Shown: positions 43,822-55,694 of the stretch, piece after piece
How positions within the stretch are numbered: the first letter of the stretch is position 1
Layout of the letters: each line of letters begins with the position of its first letter
Assembly: GCA_963727035.1 (NCBI GenBank)
Contig: CAVSEY010000018.1
Coordinates: forward strand, 62,001 to 126,000
From: Rhodoblastus sp963727035
GTDB lineage: Bacteria > Pseudomonadota > Alphaproteobacteria > Rhizobiales > Beijerinckiaceae
Direction of reading: 5' to 3'
DNA: 64,000 bases
The notes under the pieces: generated by a model
Databases searched by the model: none
Told to the model about the DNA's origin: nothing
Seen by the model: the letters and a program-made list of their open reading frames with translations, nothing else
Program-made: the position numbers and the translations under genes

Positions 43822-45149
43822 CCGAACTGGACTTGGCGGCGATGGGCTTTGCCGGTGTTGAACCGGAAGCGACGGGACGGCCGGCCTATCATCCAGCGAC
43901 GCTGCTGAAGATCTATCTCTACGGCTATCTCAATCGCATCCAATCGAGCCGCCGGCTCGAACGGGAGACCCAGCGCAACATCGAGTTGATGTGGCTGACC
44001 GGCCGCTTGATGCCGGACTTCAAGACGATCGCCGACTTCCGCCGCGACAATGGGCCGGCGATCCGCGCGGCCTGCACACATTTCGTCGTGCTGTGTCGCC
44101 AGCTCAATCTGTTCACCCGGTCTGTCGTGGCGGTTGACGGGAGCAAGTTCAAGGCCGTCAACACCCGCGACAAGAACTTCACGGTGGCCAAGGTCGCCAA
44201 GCGCATCGAGCAGGTGGAGGCCAGCGTCGCGCGCTACCTGGCCGCGTTGGACCACGCCGACCGGCAGCACGACGACGTGTCCGAGGCGAAGACAACCCGC
44301 ATCAAGGAGAAGATCGAAGGCCTGCGGCGGCAGATGCAATCCCTGAAGGCGATGGAAAGGCAGGTCGAGGAAGCGCCCGACAAGCAGGTTTCCCTGACCG
44401 ACCCCGACGCCCGGTCGATGGCGACCAGCGGCAAGGGCACGGGCATTGTCGGCTACAATGTTCAGATCGCCGTCGACGCCGAGCACCATCTGATCGTCGC
44501 GCACGAGGTGACCAATGTCGGCACAGACCGGTCGCAACTGGCGGCCATGGGCGGCAAGGCGCGCGATGCGACGGGATGCGAGGAAGTCACCGTGCTGGCG
44601 GATCGCGGCTATTACAACGGCGAGGAGGTGCTGGCTTGCGAGGGAACGGGTGTGCTGCCTTACGTTCCCAAGACGCAGACCTCAGCCAACGCCAAGCGCG
44701 GTCTCTTCACCGTGCAGGATTTCATCTACGACGCCGAGAACGACCGCTACACCTGCCCGGCGGGCGAGTTTCTGACCAGGGGAAAAGTGCGCTCAGACCG
44801 CCGCGACGATATGGACCACTACCGCAACCTCACGGCATGCCTGACCTGCGGGCTCAAACCCCAATGCACCTCTGACAAGGTCAAACGGCAGAAACGCTGG
44901 GAGCACGAAGCGGTGCTCGACAGGATGCAAGCCAGGCTCGACCGCATGCCAGAGGCCATGATCATCCGCCGACAGACCGTCGAGCATCCTTTCGGAACCC
45001 TCAAGGCGTGGATGGGCAGCACCCATTTCCTGACCAAGACCCTTGAAAAGGTCAAAACTGAAATGAGTTTGCAAGTGCTTGCCTACAACATGAAGCGGAT
45101 GATCAATATCTTCGGCGTCAGGCCGCTCATGCAGGCCATCGCCGGCTGA
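43822..45149 (+). pseudogene. IS1182-family transposase, N-terminally truncated
   Basis: A 438-residue open frame with the IS1182 pattern: RPAYHPATLLKIYLYGYLNR, IQSSRRLERETQRNIELMWL, VVAVDGSKFKAVNTRDKNFT (first D), VLADRGYYNGEEVLACEG (second D), YTCPAGEFLTRGK, CLTCGLKPQC (zinc-like Cys) and RRQTVEHPFGTLKAWMGSTH (E). About 40 N-terminal residues are missing: the frame starts inside DLAAMGFAG, right after sequence belonging to the IS256 neighbour. It is otherwise intact. Confidence 0.85.
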
Positions 45150-45396
45150 ACTCGTCGGACCGAACACGCGCGCGCCAATCGTCTCTTGCCGATCCGTGGC
45201 CGCTATCAGCAAATTCAAAACATCACGTTTTCACACGGCCTCGGTCACGAGTGTGAGTTCATCTTGCCACCGGAACATCCGCTGAGTGGGCGATTGCCGC
45301 CGGCGGGACCTTCATGTCGTAGGACAGCAACGAGCCGAACGCGGTCATATCCCGAGGGCTGAAATCCCGAGGGCGGGTCGCGTCAGATTTCGACGC
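45150..45396. other. end of the IS block
   Basis: The stretch around 45220-45240 (acgttttcacacggcctcgg) is probably the right end of the IS1182 element. A minus-strand micro-frame from about 45341 (MTAFGSLLSYDMKVPPAAIA) could be an IS or gene remnant; I do not recognise it. Confidence 0.3.
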
Positions 45397-47539
45397 CTAG
45401 CTTGGGTTGGCGGGTCGCCCCCGCCGCCCTTCCCACGCCCAGGCCGCGACCAGGGCGCCGAGCAGCAGCAGCAGGCCGAGCCAGCCGATCGCCAGCGGGG
45501 TCAGCTTGACGCCGCGCGCCATGCTCGATTCGGTGCGGCGTATGCCGATGAAATCCGCGCCGGCATAGACCGGGCTGTCGCCCATGGCGACGACGCGCGG
45601 CAGGTGAATCGCGCTGGTTCCAGCCGTCGCCGATGCGGCGCACCGAGCCGCCGCTCGCCTCGGCCAAGGGCCGCAGCTTTTCCGTGGTCGAGACGACGTC
45701 GCGATATTCGAGCGGATTTTCCGGCCCGACATTGACCAGAGCTTTCAGATCGCCCTGGCTGGCGCGATAGAGGCCGAATTCCCGCGCCTTGAGCTCGGCG
45801 CGGAACAGGCCGGGCGCGGCCTGCGCCGGCGTCACGTCCTGCGCCTTGCCCGAGGGCGCGACCAGATGAATGGGGCCGGACTTGTCGTCGAGGGTCTGGC
45901 GTTCGAGCGTCAGGTCGCGGCCATGGGCCGTCGCGCGCAGGGCCTCCTCTTCGAGGTCCGGCTCCTTCATCAGCCAATGGGCGGTGCGGCGCATCAGGTC
46001 TTCATAGGGGCCGCCGCCCTCGAAGCCGCGCGCCCACAGCCACATCTGGTCGGTGAGCAGCAGCGCCACCCGGCCCTTGCCCTCGCGCGACAGCACCAGC
46101 AGCGGCGCGTCATCTGGCCCTGACAGCACGCTGGCGCCGCGTTCGGGCGACGCCTTCACCAGCCGGAACCATTGGCTCCAGCCCGGCGGCTGCGCTTTGG
46201 CTTCCCGGCAGATCGCGCGTCACCGGATGGCGCTTGCCGATCTCGGTGAGCGCGGCGCGAAACGGCGTCTCGACCAGCTCGCCGTTGGGCCGCGCCGGAA
46301 CCACGTCGCCGATCGGCGTATAGAAAAGCCCGTCGGCTTGGGAGAAATCGGGTCCGGCGACAATCGCCAGCGCCCCGCCGTCGCGGACATAGCGCACGAT
46401 ATTGTCGAAATAGGCCGGCGGCAGCAGGCCCATGTTGGAATAGCGGTCGAAGACGATCAGGTCGAAATCGACGATCTTGCGCCCGAAAAGCTCGGCGGTC
46501 GGAAAGGCGATCAGGGCCAGTTCGCGCAGGGGCGTGGCGTCCTGCTTTTCCGGCGGGCGCAGGATGGTGAAATGGACCAGTTCGACATTGGCGTCGGATT
46601 TGAGCAGGTTGCGCCAGGAGCGCTCGCCGGGATTGGGCTCGCCCGACACCAGCAGAATCTTGAGATGGTCGCGGATTCCCTCGACCGTCGCCACCGCCTT
46701 GTTGTTGATCTCGGTGAGTTCGCTGGCCATCGGCTCGGCGTCGAACTCCAGCACGCTCTTGCCGCCGTGAACCAGGCGCAGCGGGATCTTGAGCGGCTCG
46801 CCCGGCTGCGCCAGCACCCGGGTGACGACATCGCCGTCGCGGCGCACGGTCACCGTGACCGGATCGCCGGGACCATTGGTCTCCTCGACCTTGATCGTGA
46901 ACATGATGTCCTTGCCGATCAGGCCGAAGCGCGGCGCCTCGACCAGTTCGATGCGGCGGTCGCGCTCCTCGGCGTTGCCGGTGACCAGCACATGCAGCGG
47001 CGCCTTGAGACTGGCGGCGGCAAGCGAGGCGGGAATGTCGTGAACCTGCCCGTCGGTGACCATGATCACCGCGCCGACGCGCGAGGGGGCGACATCGGCA
47101 AGGCCGGCGTTGAGCGCCGAAAACAGTTTTGTGCCGTCCTCGCCCTCGGCCCCGGCTCCCGCGTCATTCTGGCAGTCGCTCTGGCAGTCGCCAACCGCTC
47201 CCGCGTCGATCCATCGGACCTCGACATTGTCCAGCCCCTTCAGCGCCTTCTCCAGGGCGGCGCGTGCGGCAAGAGTCTGGGCGCGGCGGTCGCCGAAATC
47301 CTGCGAGGCGCTGTGGTCGAGCACCACAGCGACCACGTCGCGCAGGGCCTCGCGCTTTTCCTCGACCAGCGACGGATTGGCGAGCGCCCCGAGCAGGGCG
47401 ACGAAGACCAGCGCACGCAAAACGGCGCCCGGCGCCGCAGGAAAAAGGCGGCGGCGACCAGTCCCGTCGCCAGCGCGGCGAAAAGCGCGATCAGCCACAG
47501 CGGCGCGAGCGGGGCGAAGGCGAGGCCGAATTCCGTCAC
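45397..47539 (-). pseudogene. membrane protein of the MoxR-DUF58-DUF4159 operon, three frame breaks
   Basis: About 710 residues spread over four frames. Start MTEFGLAFAPLAPLWLIALF (membrane helix) then, after a break near 47430, VLRALVFVALLGALANPSLV and a VWA-like domain: VVAVVLDHSASQDFGDRR (DxSxS metal site) and VGAVIMVTDGQVHDIPAS. Later come a glutamine-amidotransferase-like fold with IVRYVRDGGALAIVAGPDF, and after breaks near 46195 and 45615 a C-terminal helix PLAIGWLGLLLLLGALVAAW. Its ATG overlaps the stop of the DUF4159 gene. Very likely one protein whose frame is damaged or mis-sequenced. Confidence 0.75.
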
Positions 47540-50293
47540 CGCCCGAGCCTTTCCAGCAGTTCGCGGACATGGACCTGGTCGGCCTTGTAATTGCCGGTCA
47601 GGGCGTAGATCACGACATTCACGCCGCCGCGCAGCGCCATTTCATGCTGGCGCGGGCCGCCGGGGTCGAGCGGATAGAGCGCCTCGCCATAAGAATCGCC
47701 AGCCCAGCCGGCGGCGAGATCGTTCGAAGCGATGATGATCGGCGAGACGCCGTCGCCCGCCCGCGCCGGCCGGTTTTCCTTGCCCGTCTCCGGCGGCAGG
47801 GCCTCGATAAAAGTCGGGCCGTTCTCGGCGCGCCCGACCAGTCCGTCGAGAATATAGAAGGTGCGATAGACGACATGGTTGGGCGGCGCCGGCGCGAGCG
47901 GCGGCAGGTCGATGTTCTTCAGGAAATCCTGCAGCCATCCCTGCGCCCGCGTGGTCGGGCCGCCGGAAACCTGCATTTCGGCGTCGCGGGTGTCGAACAG
48001 CACCAGGCCGCCCTGTTTCATATAGGCCTGGATCCGCCGCGCGACCTCGGGGCCGGGCTGGGGCTGGTCCGGCGCGATGGGCCAGTAGATCAGGGGATAG
48101 AAGGCCAGTTCGTCATGCGCTGGATCGATGGCGCGCGGATCGCCCGGCGTGAAGGAGGTCCGCCGCGACAGCGTTTCCGACAGGGATTGCAGCCCCTGGC
48201 GGCTGATGCGGTCCACGCGCGCATCGCCGGTGACGACATAGGCGAGCCTCGTCGTCAGCGCGGCCTGAATGTCGCGCTGGTCGACGTTTTGCGCCTTGGC
48301 CGGCGGCGGCGCGAGCGCAAGAAGCAGGGCAAGGCCGGCAGGATCGCCGGCGCCCGACCTGTCGTCGCCATCTGCCGCCGAGCCAGACCGAGGCGAGCGC
48401 GTCGGCCAAGGCCAGCAGGAAGGCGAGGATCAGCAAGGGCGCGCGCAGGTCGACCGGGCGCGGCCCGGCGAGTTCGGCAAGGCGCAACTGGAGGCCGGAA
48501 AAATCGAGCGGCGCCAGTTTCATGCCCGGCGTAAAGGCGTTGAGCGCGCGCGGCGCGGCGGCGGGGCCATAAAGGCCGGCGGGGTGGCTGGCGTCGGGCG
48601 CCGGCAGCCCCTTGGCGGGAAGGGATTTCGCTTGCGCCGGCGGCGCGCCGAGCGCGCCGAAACCGTCGAGAATGCGCAGCGGCGGCAGAAAGGCCTCGAC
48701 GGCCGCGCCCTGCTCCGTGGTTTTGGCGACGAGGCCAGCGCGATCGACGATGCGCTTGAGCATTTCCACGAACAGGCCCGACAGCGGCAGGTTGGACCAG
48801 GCCGGGTCCGCCGTGACATGGAACAGGATCAGGCTGCCCGGTCCCCGCCGCTCGGCGGTGACCAGAGGCGTGCCGTCGGCGAGCCGCGCCCAGGTCTTGG
48901 CGTTCAGGCCCTCATCCGGCTCGGCCAGAACCTGACGCGACACCGTGACTTCCGCCGGCGGGCTCAAACCGAAAAACGGGCTCGACTCGTCGAAAGAGGC
49001 GAGCGGCTTGGGCCTTTCCCACGACATCGCCCCGCCGAGCGTGCGGCCGCCGCGCCGCAGGCGGACGGGAAACAGATCGTCGTTGCGCGCGGCGGCGAGG
49101 CGCGGCCCGGCAAAGCGCAGAAGCGTCCCGCCCGAGGCGAGAAAGGCGTCGAGCCTTTTGCGCAAGGCGGGCGCGGCGGCGTTGACGTCGGCGAGGATCA
49201 GCACGTCTACGCCCTCGTCGAGCAACTGGCCGATCGGATCGGCGGCGCCGGCCTTGGGCTCGCGCAGATCGGCGAAGGGCGCCAGGGCGTCGCGCAGATA
49301 ATGGAGCGAGGACAGCAGCGGCGGCTCGTCCGCCGCGCCCGCGATGAGCCCGACGCGCCGGCGCCGCGATCCGGCGTCGAGCAACTGGACCGCGCCTGCC
49401 GAATGAACGCCCAGAATTTCCAGCCGCGCGATCTCGTTGCGCAACTGCACCGGCAGATCGAACGACGCCTTGGCGGTCAGCCCGGTGGCGAAATCGAAAT
49501 CGGCGTCGCCAAGCGAGGCGCCCTTGGCGTCGAAAGATCGCACCCGCCCCATGGCGGCCCCGCTCGCCGTCGAGCGGGCCAGATGGGCGTCGAGCGTGGC
49601 GACGCCATTGTCGACGCCGGCGACGACCTCGACGCCGCGCGGGTTGCGCAGGATCTCGGCGCCGGGCGCCAGCGCCGCCAGCTTTTGGGCGAAAACGGCG
49701 CCGTCGGCGTCCTCCAGCCCGTCCGTCAGCCAGACGACCTGCGCCGGCCTGTGCGTCTTGAGAAAGGCCGAAATCGCGTCGAGCGCCGGCGCGCGGGCGG
49801 GCAGAAAGGCCTTGGGTTTCATGGCGCGCAAGCGGCTCAGGGCGCCGGCCGCGTCCTGCGCCGTCAACCCTTCCTGCGGCAATTCGGAAAAAGCCAGAAC
49901 CGCCGCCGGGCGGCCGTCGCGGCCGGCGGCTTCGAGCCGCGACTGGGCGGCCTCAAGGCGCAGGCTCCAATCCTGCGCCGCCGGCCAGCCGTCATCGACC
50001 AGCAGCAGCAGCGGCCCGCTGTGCGCGCCGGGCGTCCCGCGCGGCGTCAGCATCGGCCCGGCCATGGCGAGGACGACAAGCGCCGCCAGCGCCATGCGCA
50101 GGATCAGCAGCCACAGCGGCGTGCGCGCCGGAGTGGCGTCGGGCTTTTTCAGGTCGAGGATGAGCCTTAACGGCGGGAAGGCGACGCGCCGGGGCGGCGG
50201 CGGCGTGACCCGCAGCAGCAGATAGAGCAGCGGCGCGCCGGCCAGGACCAGCAGCAGCCAGGGCGAGGCGAAGGAGAGCGACAGGAAATTCAT
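47536..50293 (-). pseudogene. BatA-like/DUF4159 membrane protein, one frame break
   Basis: About 918 residues. N-terminal BatA region: MNFLSLSFASPWLLLVLAGA, then LLYLLLRVTPPPPRRVAFPP and a second helix. A VWA-like domain follows (SGPLLLLVDDGWPAAQDWSL, lacking the full MIDAS), then a glutamine-amidotransferase-like part (DVLILADVNAAAPALRKRL). After a break near 48365 the other frame gives LPALALLLALAPPPAKAQNV and the DUF4159 domain (ELAFYPLIYWPIAP, GLVLFDTRDAEM, TFYILDGLVGRAENG, GVNVVIYALTGNYKADQVHV). Sits between DUF58 and the next membrane gene, with ATGA overlaps on both sides. Confidence 0.82.
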
Positions 50294-51221
50294 CGCGCGC
50301 CGTCCGCCGTCAGCGCCAGCCGCAGGTTGAGCAGGGCTTCGGAGGCCGGCCGCGCGGTGGAATGAAGGGCGAAGGTCCAGCCCTGCGCCCGCGCCGCGGC
50401 CGACAGAGCGTCGCGATGGGCGTCAAGCCGCGCCCGGTAAGGCGCCGCATAATCCTCGGCGCGGCCGGCGCGCAGAATGTCGCCGGCTTCGTCGTAGAAT
50501 TCGGTCTGGCCGGAAAAGGGAAAGGATTCTTCCGCGGGATCGAACACCATCAGGGCATGGCCGCGCGCGCCCTGGGCGCTCAAGCGTTGCAGGCAGGCGG
50601 AGAAATCCGCCGCATCGACCAGGAAATCGCCGATCAGCGCCGCCTTTTCGCGCATGCGCAACGGCGCGGCCTGGGGCAAATCCTCGAAATCCCCGTCATT
50701 GGCCCGCTCCTGTGCGATCAGGGCCACAGCGAGGCTGTCCACGATGTCCCGCGCCGCCGTGAGCCGGGTCAGGCCGAGCCAGCCGGCGCGCTCCCCGGCG
50801 CGGACGGCGGAATCGGCGAGCGCCAGCGCAAGGATCAGCGCGCGGTCGAGTTTGGATTGGGCGCCGTGGTCAGAGCGGTAATTCATCGAGCCGGAAAGAT
50901 CGGCCCAGACCCACAGCACCTGCGCCGCCTCCCATTCGCGCTGGCGGACATAGAGCCGGTCGTCGCGGGCCGAGCGGCGCCAATCGACATTCTGCGCCGC
51001 CTCGCCGGGAATGAAGGGCCGGAACTGCCAGAAATTCTCGCCCACGCCCGCCCGGCGGCGCCCGTGCAGGCCGGCTTGCGCCGAAGCCGCCGCCTGCCGG
51101 GCGAAGAGCGTCAGCGCAGGCAGGCGGCGCGCCAGATCGAGCGCCTGGACGCGTTTTTCATGATCGGGACGCGCCGCCTCGCGCGGCAGGAAGGAAAAAT
51201 CCCTCCCCAGCTTCGCGGCCA

Positions 51222-51222
<1 letters not shown>
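50290..51222 (-). CDS. DUF58 domain protein
   Basis: 310 residues. The DUF58 signature is FWQFRPFIPGEAAQNVDWRR and SARDDRLYVRQREWEAAQVL, followed by a VWA-like WVWADLSGSMNYRSDHG (DxSxS). These proteins work with MoxR ATPases in maturation or regulation of membrane and periplasmic proteins. Its start overlaps the end of moxR by one base and its stop overlaps the next gene. Confidence 0.92.
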
Positions 51223-52241
<1,019 letters not shown>

Positions 52242-52373
52242 GCCAGAGGGTCTCCTGTGCGCAAGCAATATAGGCTGGCGCGGGCGCGCGGATAAACAGA
52301 TAATAGGCGCCACGGCGCCATTGGCGGCGAAAAATGCCGCCAAATCAAGGCGCGCCCGGTTTGAAGAGTTAAG

Positions 52374-52949
52374 ATGAACGATCCGTCCGATCCCTTGCGT
52401 GGGCTCGCCGGGGCGCGCGAATTGCGCGGCCCGGCGCCGGTGCATTTGTGGAACCCGCCCTATTGCGGCGAGATCGACATGCGCATCGCGCGCGATGGGA
52501 CCTGGTTCTACAATGGCACGCCGATCGGCCGCCCGGCTCTGGTCAGGCTTTTCGCCAGCGTGCTGCGCAAGGATCCGGAGCGTTTCGTGCTGGTGACGCC
52601 GGTCGAGCGCGTCGGCATAAAGGTCGAGGACGCGCCCTTTCTCGGCGTGGAGTTTTTACGCGAGGGCGACGGCGAAGGCCAGATCTTGCGGCTGCGCACC
52701 AATGTCGACGACTGGGTCGAGATTTCGGCGCAAAATCCGCTGAAATTCCTGCCCGGCGACAGCGGCGGCCTCAAGCCCTATGCGCTGGTGCGCGGCGATT
52801 TGTGGGCTCTGGTCAAGCGCGCCCTGTTCTACGATCTCGTCGCCTGGGGCGAGGCCCGGACGGTCGAGGGCGAAGAGATGTTCGGCGTCTGGTCGAAAGG
52901 CGCCTTTTTCGCCATGGCGCCGATGCGCGAGATCGCGGACCTGACATGA
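52374..52949 (+). CDS. DUF1285 family protein
   Basis: 191 residues. Characteristic blocks: HLWNPPYCGEIDMRIARDGT, WFYNGTPIGRPALVRLFASV, LRKDPERFVLVTPVERVGIK, and WVEISAQNPLKFLPGDSGGL. No catalytic motif known. First of four genes in a row (DUF1285, NUDIX, DUF6111, CCA transferase) that overlap or abut, a conserved order in Rhizobiales. Its stop overlaps the next ATG. Confidence 0.92.
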   Translation: MNDPSDPLRGLAGARELRGPAPVHLWNPPYCGEIDMRIARDGTWFYNGTPIGRPALVRLFASVLRKDPERFVLVTPVERVGIKVEDAPFLGVEFLREGDGEGQILRLRTNVDDWVEISAQNPLKFLPGDSGGLKPYALVRGDLWALVKRALFYDLVAWGEARTVEGEEMFGVWSKGAFFAMAPMREIADLT

Positions 52950-53593
52950 CGCCCTTCGATTCGCATGATTTTCTGGCGCGCGCCCAGGAAAGGCTGCGCC
53001 AGGGCTGGCCGGAGGAGGCCTTCGATCCCGCCGCGCGCCCGCACCATGGCGACCATAGGCTCAACGAGCCGATCGCCGACGAGACGGCCCTTGGCGCCGC
53101 GCCCGCCCGCCCGGCGGCCGTGCTCGCGCCGGTCGTCGCGCGAGAGGGCGGCCTCTTTCTGCTGCTGACCCGGCGCGCCAGTAACTTGAGCGACCATTCC
53201 GGTCAGATCGCCTTTCCCGGCGGCAAGATCGAGCCCGGCGAATCGCCGCTCGACGCCGCCTTGCGCGAGGCCGAGGAGGAAATCGGCCTGCTGCGCGAGC
53301 GGGTTGAAATCCTGGGCTGTCTCGACCCCTACCAGACCAGCACCGGCTTCCGCGTCTTTCCCATCGTCGGCCTGACCCATGCGCCGCTCGATCTCAGCGT
53401 CAACGGCCAGGAAGTGGCCGATGTGTTCGAAACGCCCTTGTCCTTCCTGATGGACGCCGCCAACCACCAGCGCCATTTCCGGCAATGGCAGGGGCGGCGG
53501 CGGCAATTTTACGCCATGCCTTACGAAAGCCGCTATATATGGGGCGCGACCGCGGGCATGATCCGCAATCTCTTTGAAAGGCTCTATTCCTAA
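52946..53593 (+). CDS. NUDIX hydrolase, CoA pyrophosphatase type
   Basis: 215 residues from MTPFDSHDFLARAQERLRQG. NUDIX box GGKIEPGESPLDAALREAEEEIGL follows the consensus GX5EX7REUXEEXGU. Upstream LTRRASNLSDHSGQIAFPGG is the LLTxRxxxLxxHxGQIxFPGG signature specific for CoA/acyl-CoA pyrophosphatases (NudL/YeaB). Probably hydrolyses CoA or related nucleotide diphosphates. Starts by ATGA overlap with DUF1285 and stops directly at the next ATG. Confidence 0.93.
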   Translation: MTPFDSHDFLARAQERLRQGWPEEAFDPAARPHHGDHRLNEPIADETALGAAPARPAAVLAPVVAREGGLFLLLTRRASNLSDHSGQIAFPGGKIEPGESPLDAALREAEEEIGLLRERVEILGCLDPYQTSTGFRVFPIVGLTHAPLDLSVNGQEVADVFETPLSFLMDAANHQRHFRQWQGRRRQFYAMPYESRYIWGATAGMIRNLFERLYS

Positions 53594-53854
53594 ATGGCGC
53601 GTTCGCTGCTCGAGTCGCTCGGCCTGTTCGCCGCGCCCTTTCTGTTTTACGCCCTGTTCCTGTTCTATCGCGCCCGCCATCCTCTGGTCGTCGCCCATTG
53701 GTCGCGCGGCGCCCTGTTCTGGCTGACCTTCGCCGGTTTTTCCTTGGTCATCCTCGGCTTTGTCTATGCGGGGCTTTTCGGCGCGGCCCCTTCCGGCGTC
53801 TATGTGCCCGCCCATATCGATCACGGCCGCCTGACGCCGGGACGCTTCCAATGA
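53594..53854 (+). CDS. DUF6111 family membrane protein
   Basis: 86 residues with two membrane helices: LESLGLFAAPFLFYALFLFY and GALFWLTFAGFSLVILGFVY, and the end GVYVPAHIDHGRLTPGRF typical of the Rhizobiales DUF6111 family. It abuts the NUDIX gene and overlaps the CCA transferase start. Confidence 0.88.
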   Translation: MARSLLESLGLFAAPFLFYALFLFYRARHPLVVAHWSRGALFWLTFAGFSLVILGFVYAGLFGAAPSGVYVPAHIDHGRLTPGRFQ

Positions 53855-55110
53855 CCGACGACATTGGGCTCCTGCTCGACCGCCCGGCGCTGAAAAAGGT
53901 CTTTGGCGCGCTCGAAGGCGTGGAGACGCGGGTGGTCGGCGGCGCCGTGCGCAACGCTTTGCTCGGCGAACCGGTGGCGGACATCGATCTCGCCGTCGCC
54001 GCGCCGCCCGAAATCGTCGTCGAAAAAGCCGAGCGCGCCGGCTTGCGCGCGGTCCCGACCGGCATCGAGCACGGCACGGTGACCCTGGTGTTCGACGGCG
54101 CGCATTTCGAGGTCACGTCGCTGCGCGAGGATGTCGAGACCGACGGGCGCCGCGCCAAAGTGCGCTTCGGACGCGATTTCGCCGCCGACGCGCAAAGGCG
54201 CGATTTCACCATCAACGCGCTCTCGGTCGATGCGAGTGGCCGGATTTATGATTATGTCGGCGGGCTGGACGACCTCGCCCGGCGCAGGGTGCGCTTCATT
54301 GGCGACCCGCGTCGGCGCATTGCCGAAGATTATCTGCGCATCCTGCGTTTTTTCCGCTTTTCCGCCTGTTATGGCGAGGGCCCGCTCGACGCCGAGGGTT
54401 TTGCCGCCTGCGTCGCCCTGCGCGACGGGATCGCGCAGCTGTCGCGCGAACGGCTGGGCGGCGAAATGCTCAAGACCCTGTCTTTCCCGCGTTCGGCCGC
54501 CGTGATCGAAACCATGAGCCAGGCGGGTCTCCTGGCCTTTCTTCCGGTCGCCCCCTGGCCCGCGCGCAACCGCCGCCTCGCCGCGATTCTTTGCGCGCGA
54601 AACCTGTCCGATCCTTTGCTTGCGCTTGCCGCGCTCGCGCTGCACAGCGTCAGCGACGCCGAGCGCCTCGGCGAAGCGTTGCGGCTGTCGCGCGCGCAAA
54701 AGCGCCGCCTCGCCAGGATCGCGGAAATCGCCGCCGCCTGGCATGGCGCGTCGGAGGCCCCGGCGCCGGCGCAATTGCGCGAACAGCTTTTCCTGCACGG
54801 CGCCCCCGCCGCCCGCGACGCCCTGCTGCTGATCCAGGCGGAAAGCCGGGCGGGACCGAACGACCAGGACTTTCTTGCGGCGGAAGCCTTTCTGCGGGAC
54901 ACGCCGACGCCCAGGGCGCCCTTCGCCGCCGCCGATCTTCTTGCGCGCGGCGTCCGCCAAGGCGCAGGTCTCGGCGCGGCCCTGAAACGCCTGCAAGCCG
55001 GCTGGATCCGCGCCGGCTTCCCGCAGGACCCGAAGCGGATCGCGGCGCTGATCGACGCGGCCTGCGCCAATGGCCCGCAAGAATCCCGCTGGACGCGGAA
55101 CCAGCGTTAG
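53851..55110 (+). CDS. cca: CCA tRNA nucleotidyltransferase / poly(A) polymerase family
   Basis: Adds or repairs the 3' CCA of tRNA. 419 residues from ATG 53851. Class II nucleotidyltransferase head: VVGGAVRNALLGEPVADIDL (GGxVRD-like with DxD in DIDLAV), the VTSLREDVETDGRRA block, DFTINALSVD, YVGGLDDLARRRVRFIGDP and ERRDYLRILRFFRFSA-like AEDYLRILRFFRFSACYGEG. The C-terminal half is helical. Fourth gene of the operon; overlaps DUF6111 by ATGA. Confidence 0.93.
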   Translation: MTDDIGLLLDRPALKKVFGALEGVETRVVGGAVRNALLGEPVADIDLAVAAPPEIVVEKAERAGLRAVPTGIEHGTVTLVFDGAHFEVTSLREDVETDGRRAKVRFGRDFAADAQRRDFTINALSVDASGRIYDYVGGLDDLARRRVRFIGDPRRRIAEDYLRILRFFRFSACYGEGPLDAEGFAACVALRDGIAQLSRERLGGEMLKTLSFPRSAAVIETMSQAGLLAFLPVAPWPARNRRLAAILCARNLSDPLLALAALALHSVSDAERLGEALRLSRAQKRRLARIAEIAAAWHGASEAPAPAQLREQLFLHGAPAARDALLLIQAESRAGPNDQDFLAAEAFLRDTPTPRAPFAAADLLARGVRQGAGLGAALKRLQAGWIRAGFPQDPKRIAALIDAACANGPQESRWTRNQR

Positions 55111-55148
55111 GTTTTACTTTCGGACGAGGCGGCGCCGGCGGGAAAATC

Positions 55149-55406
55149 ATGGCGGTCGAGAACAAACATCCGGGCGAACTCGCCGCGCGCATGGCGGGAA
55201 ATCTGCGGCGCGCGGCGCAGGCGCAGCGCGCCGATGGGTTCAAGCGGGAGTCCTTCATCCTGCCGCGCGACAAGGCGCGCGAGAAGGCGCGGGAGATTTT
55301 CGCGTCCTTCCCCAAGGCCGCCTATATGACCGAAATCGAATCCTGGCGCGAACTGGCCGACGGCCGGATCGAATTTACCATGCGCCGCCTGCCGAGCGCC
55401 GATTGA
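55149..55406 (+). CDS. small conserved hypothetical protein
   Basis: 85 residues: MAVENKHPGELAARMAGNLR, a basic middle (RRAAQAQRADGFKRESFILP, RDKAREKAREIFASFPKAAY) and MTEIESWRELADGRIEFTMR at the end. No signal or membrane segment. Helical, highly charged, with a short strand near the end. No named family recognised. It follows cca by 38 bases with GGCGGG before its ATG. Confidence 0.7.
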   Translation: MAVENKHPGELAARMAGNLRRAAQAQRADGFKRESFILPRDKAREKAREIFASFPKAAYMTEIESWRELADGRIEFTMRRLPSAD

Positions 55407-55694
55407 GCGCGGGTTTCCTGCTCGGCCTTTGCTTGGGCGCAGCGGATATTAACCAATATATTTTTCTGAAATTCTAGTCACACAAAGTCTTCTTAGGCAA
55501 AAAAAGAACATTTTAACCAAATAAGCGCGCCGAATTTTAGTTAAAACCGCCATGACGGGATTCATCCATTATTCGCCTTGATCGCATCATATTTCCTAAT
55601 TTGCATAAACCATTTATTTTTACACTCAAATTACCTTTACGATCCTAAATCACTCCAGGCAGGCCGTTTCAGGGCCTCGATCCGGAGTTGAAAA
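55407..55694. other. AT-rich promoter region of the porin gene
   Basis: About 290 bases, much richer in A and T than the flanks, with many short A/T runs. No gene. Likely carries the promoter of the outer-membrane protein at 55695. Confidence 0.45.

Noticed and set aside
45260..45345. Minus-strand micro-ORF MTAFGSLLSYDMKVP
   Set aside because: No ribosome site, inside the edge of an IS block; could not be assigned.
48269..50170. 633-residue plus-strand frame
   Set aside because: Antisense shadow of the DUF4159 gene, produced by GC-rich codon bias.
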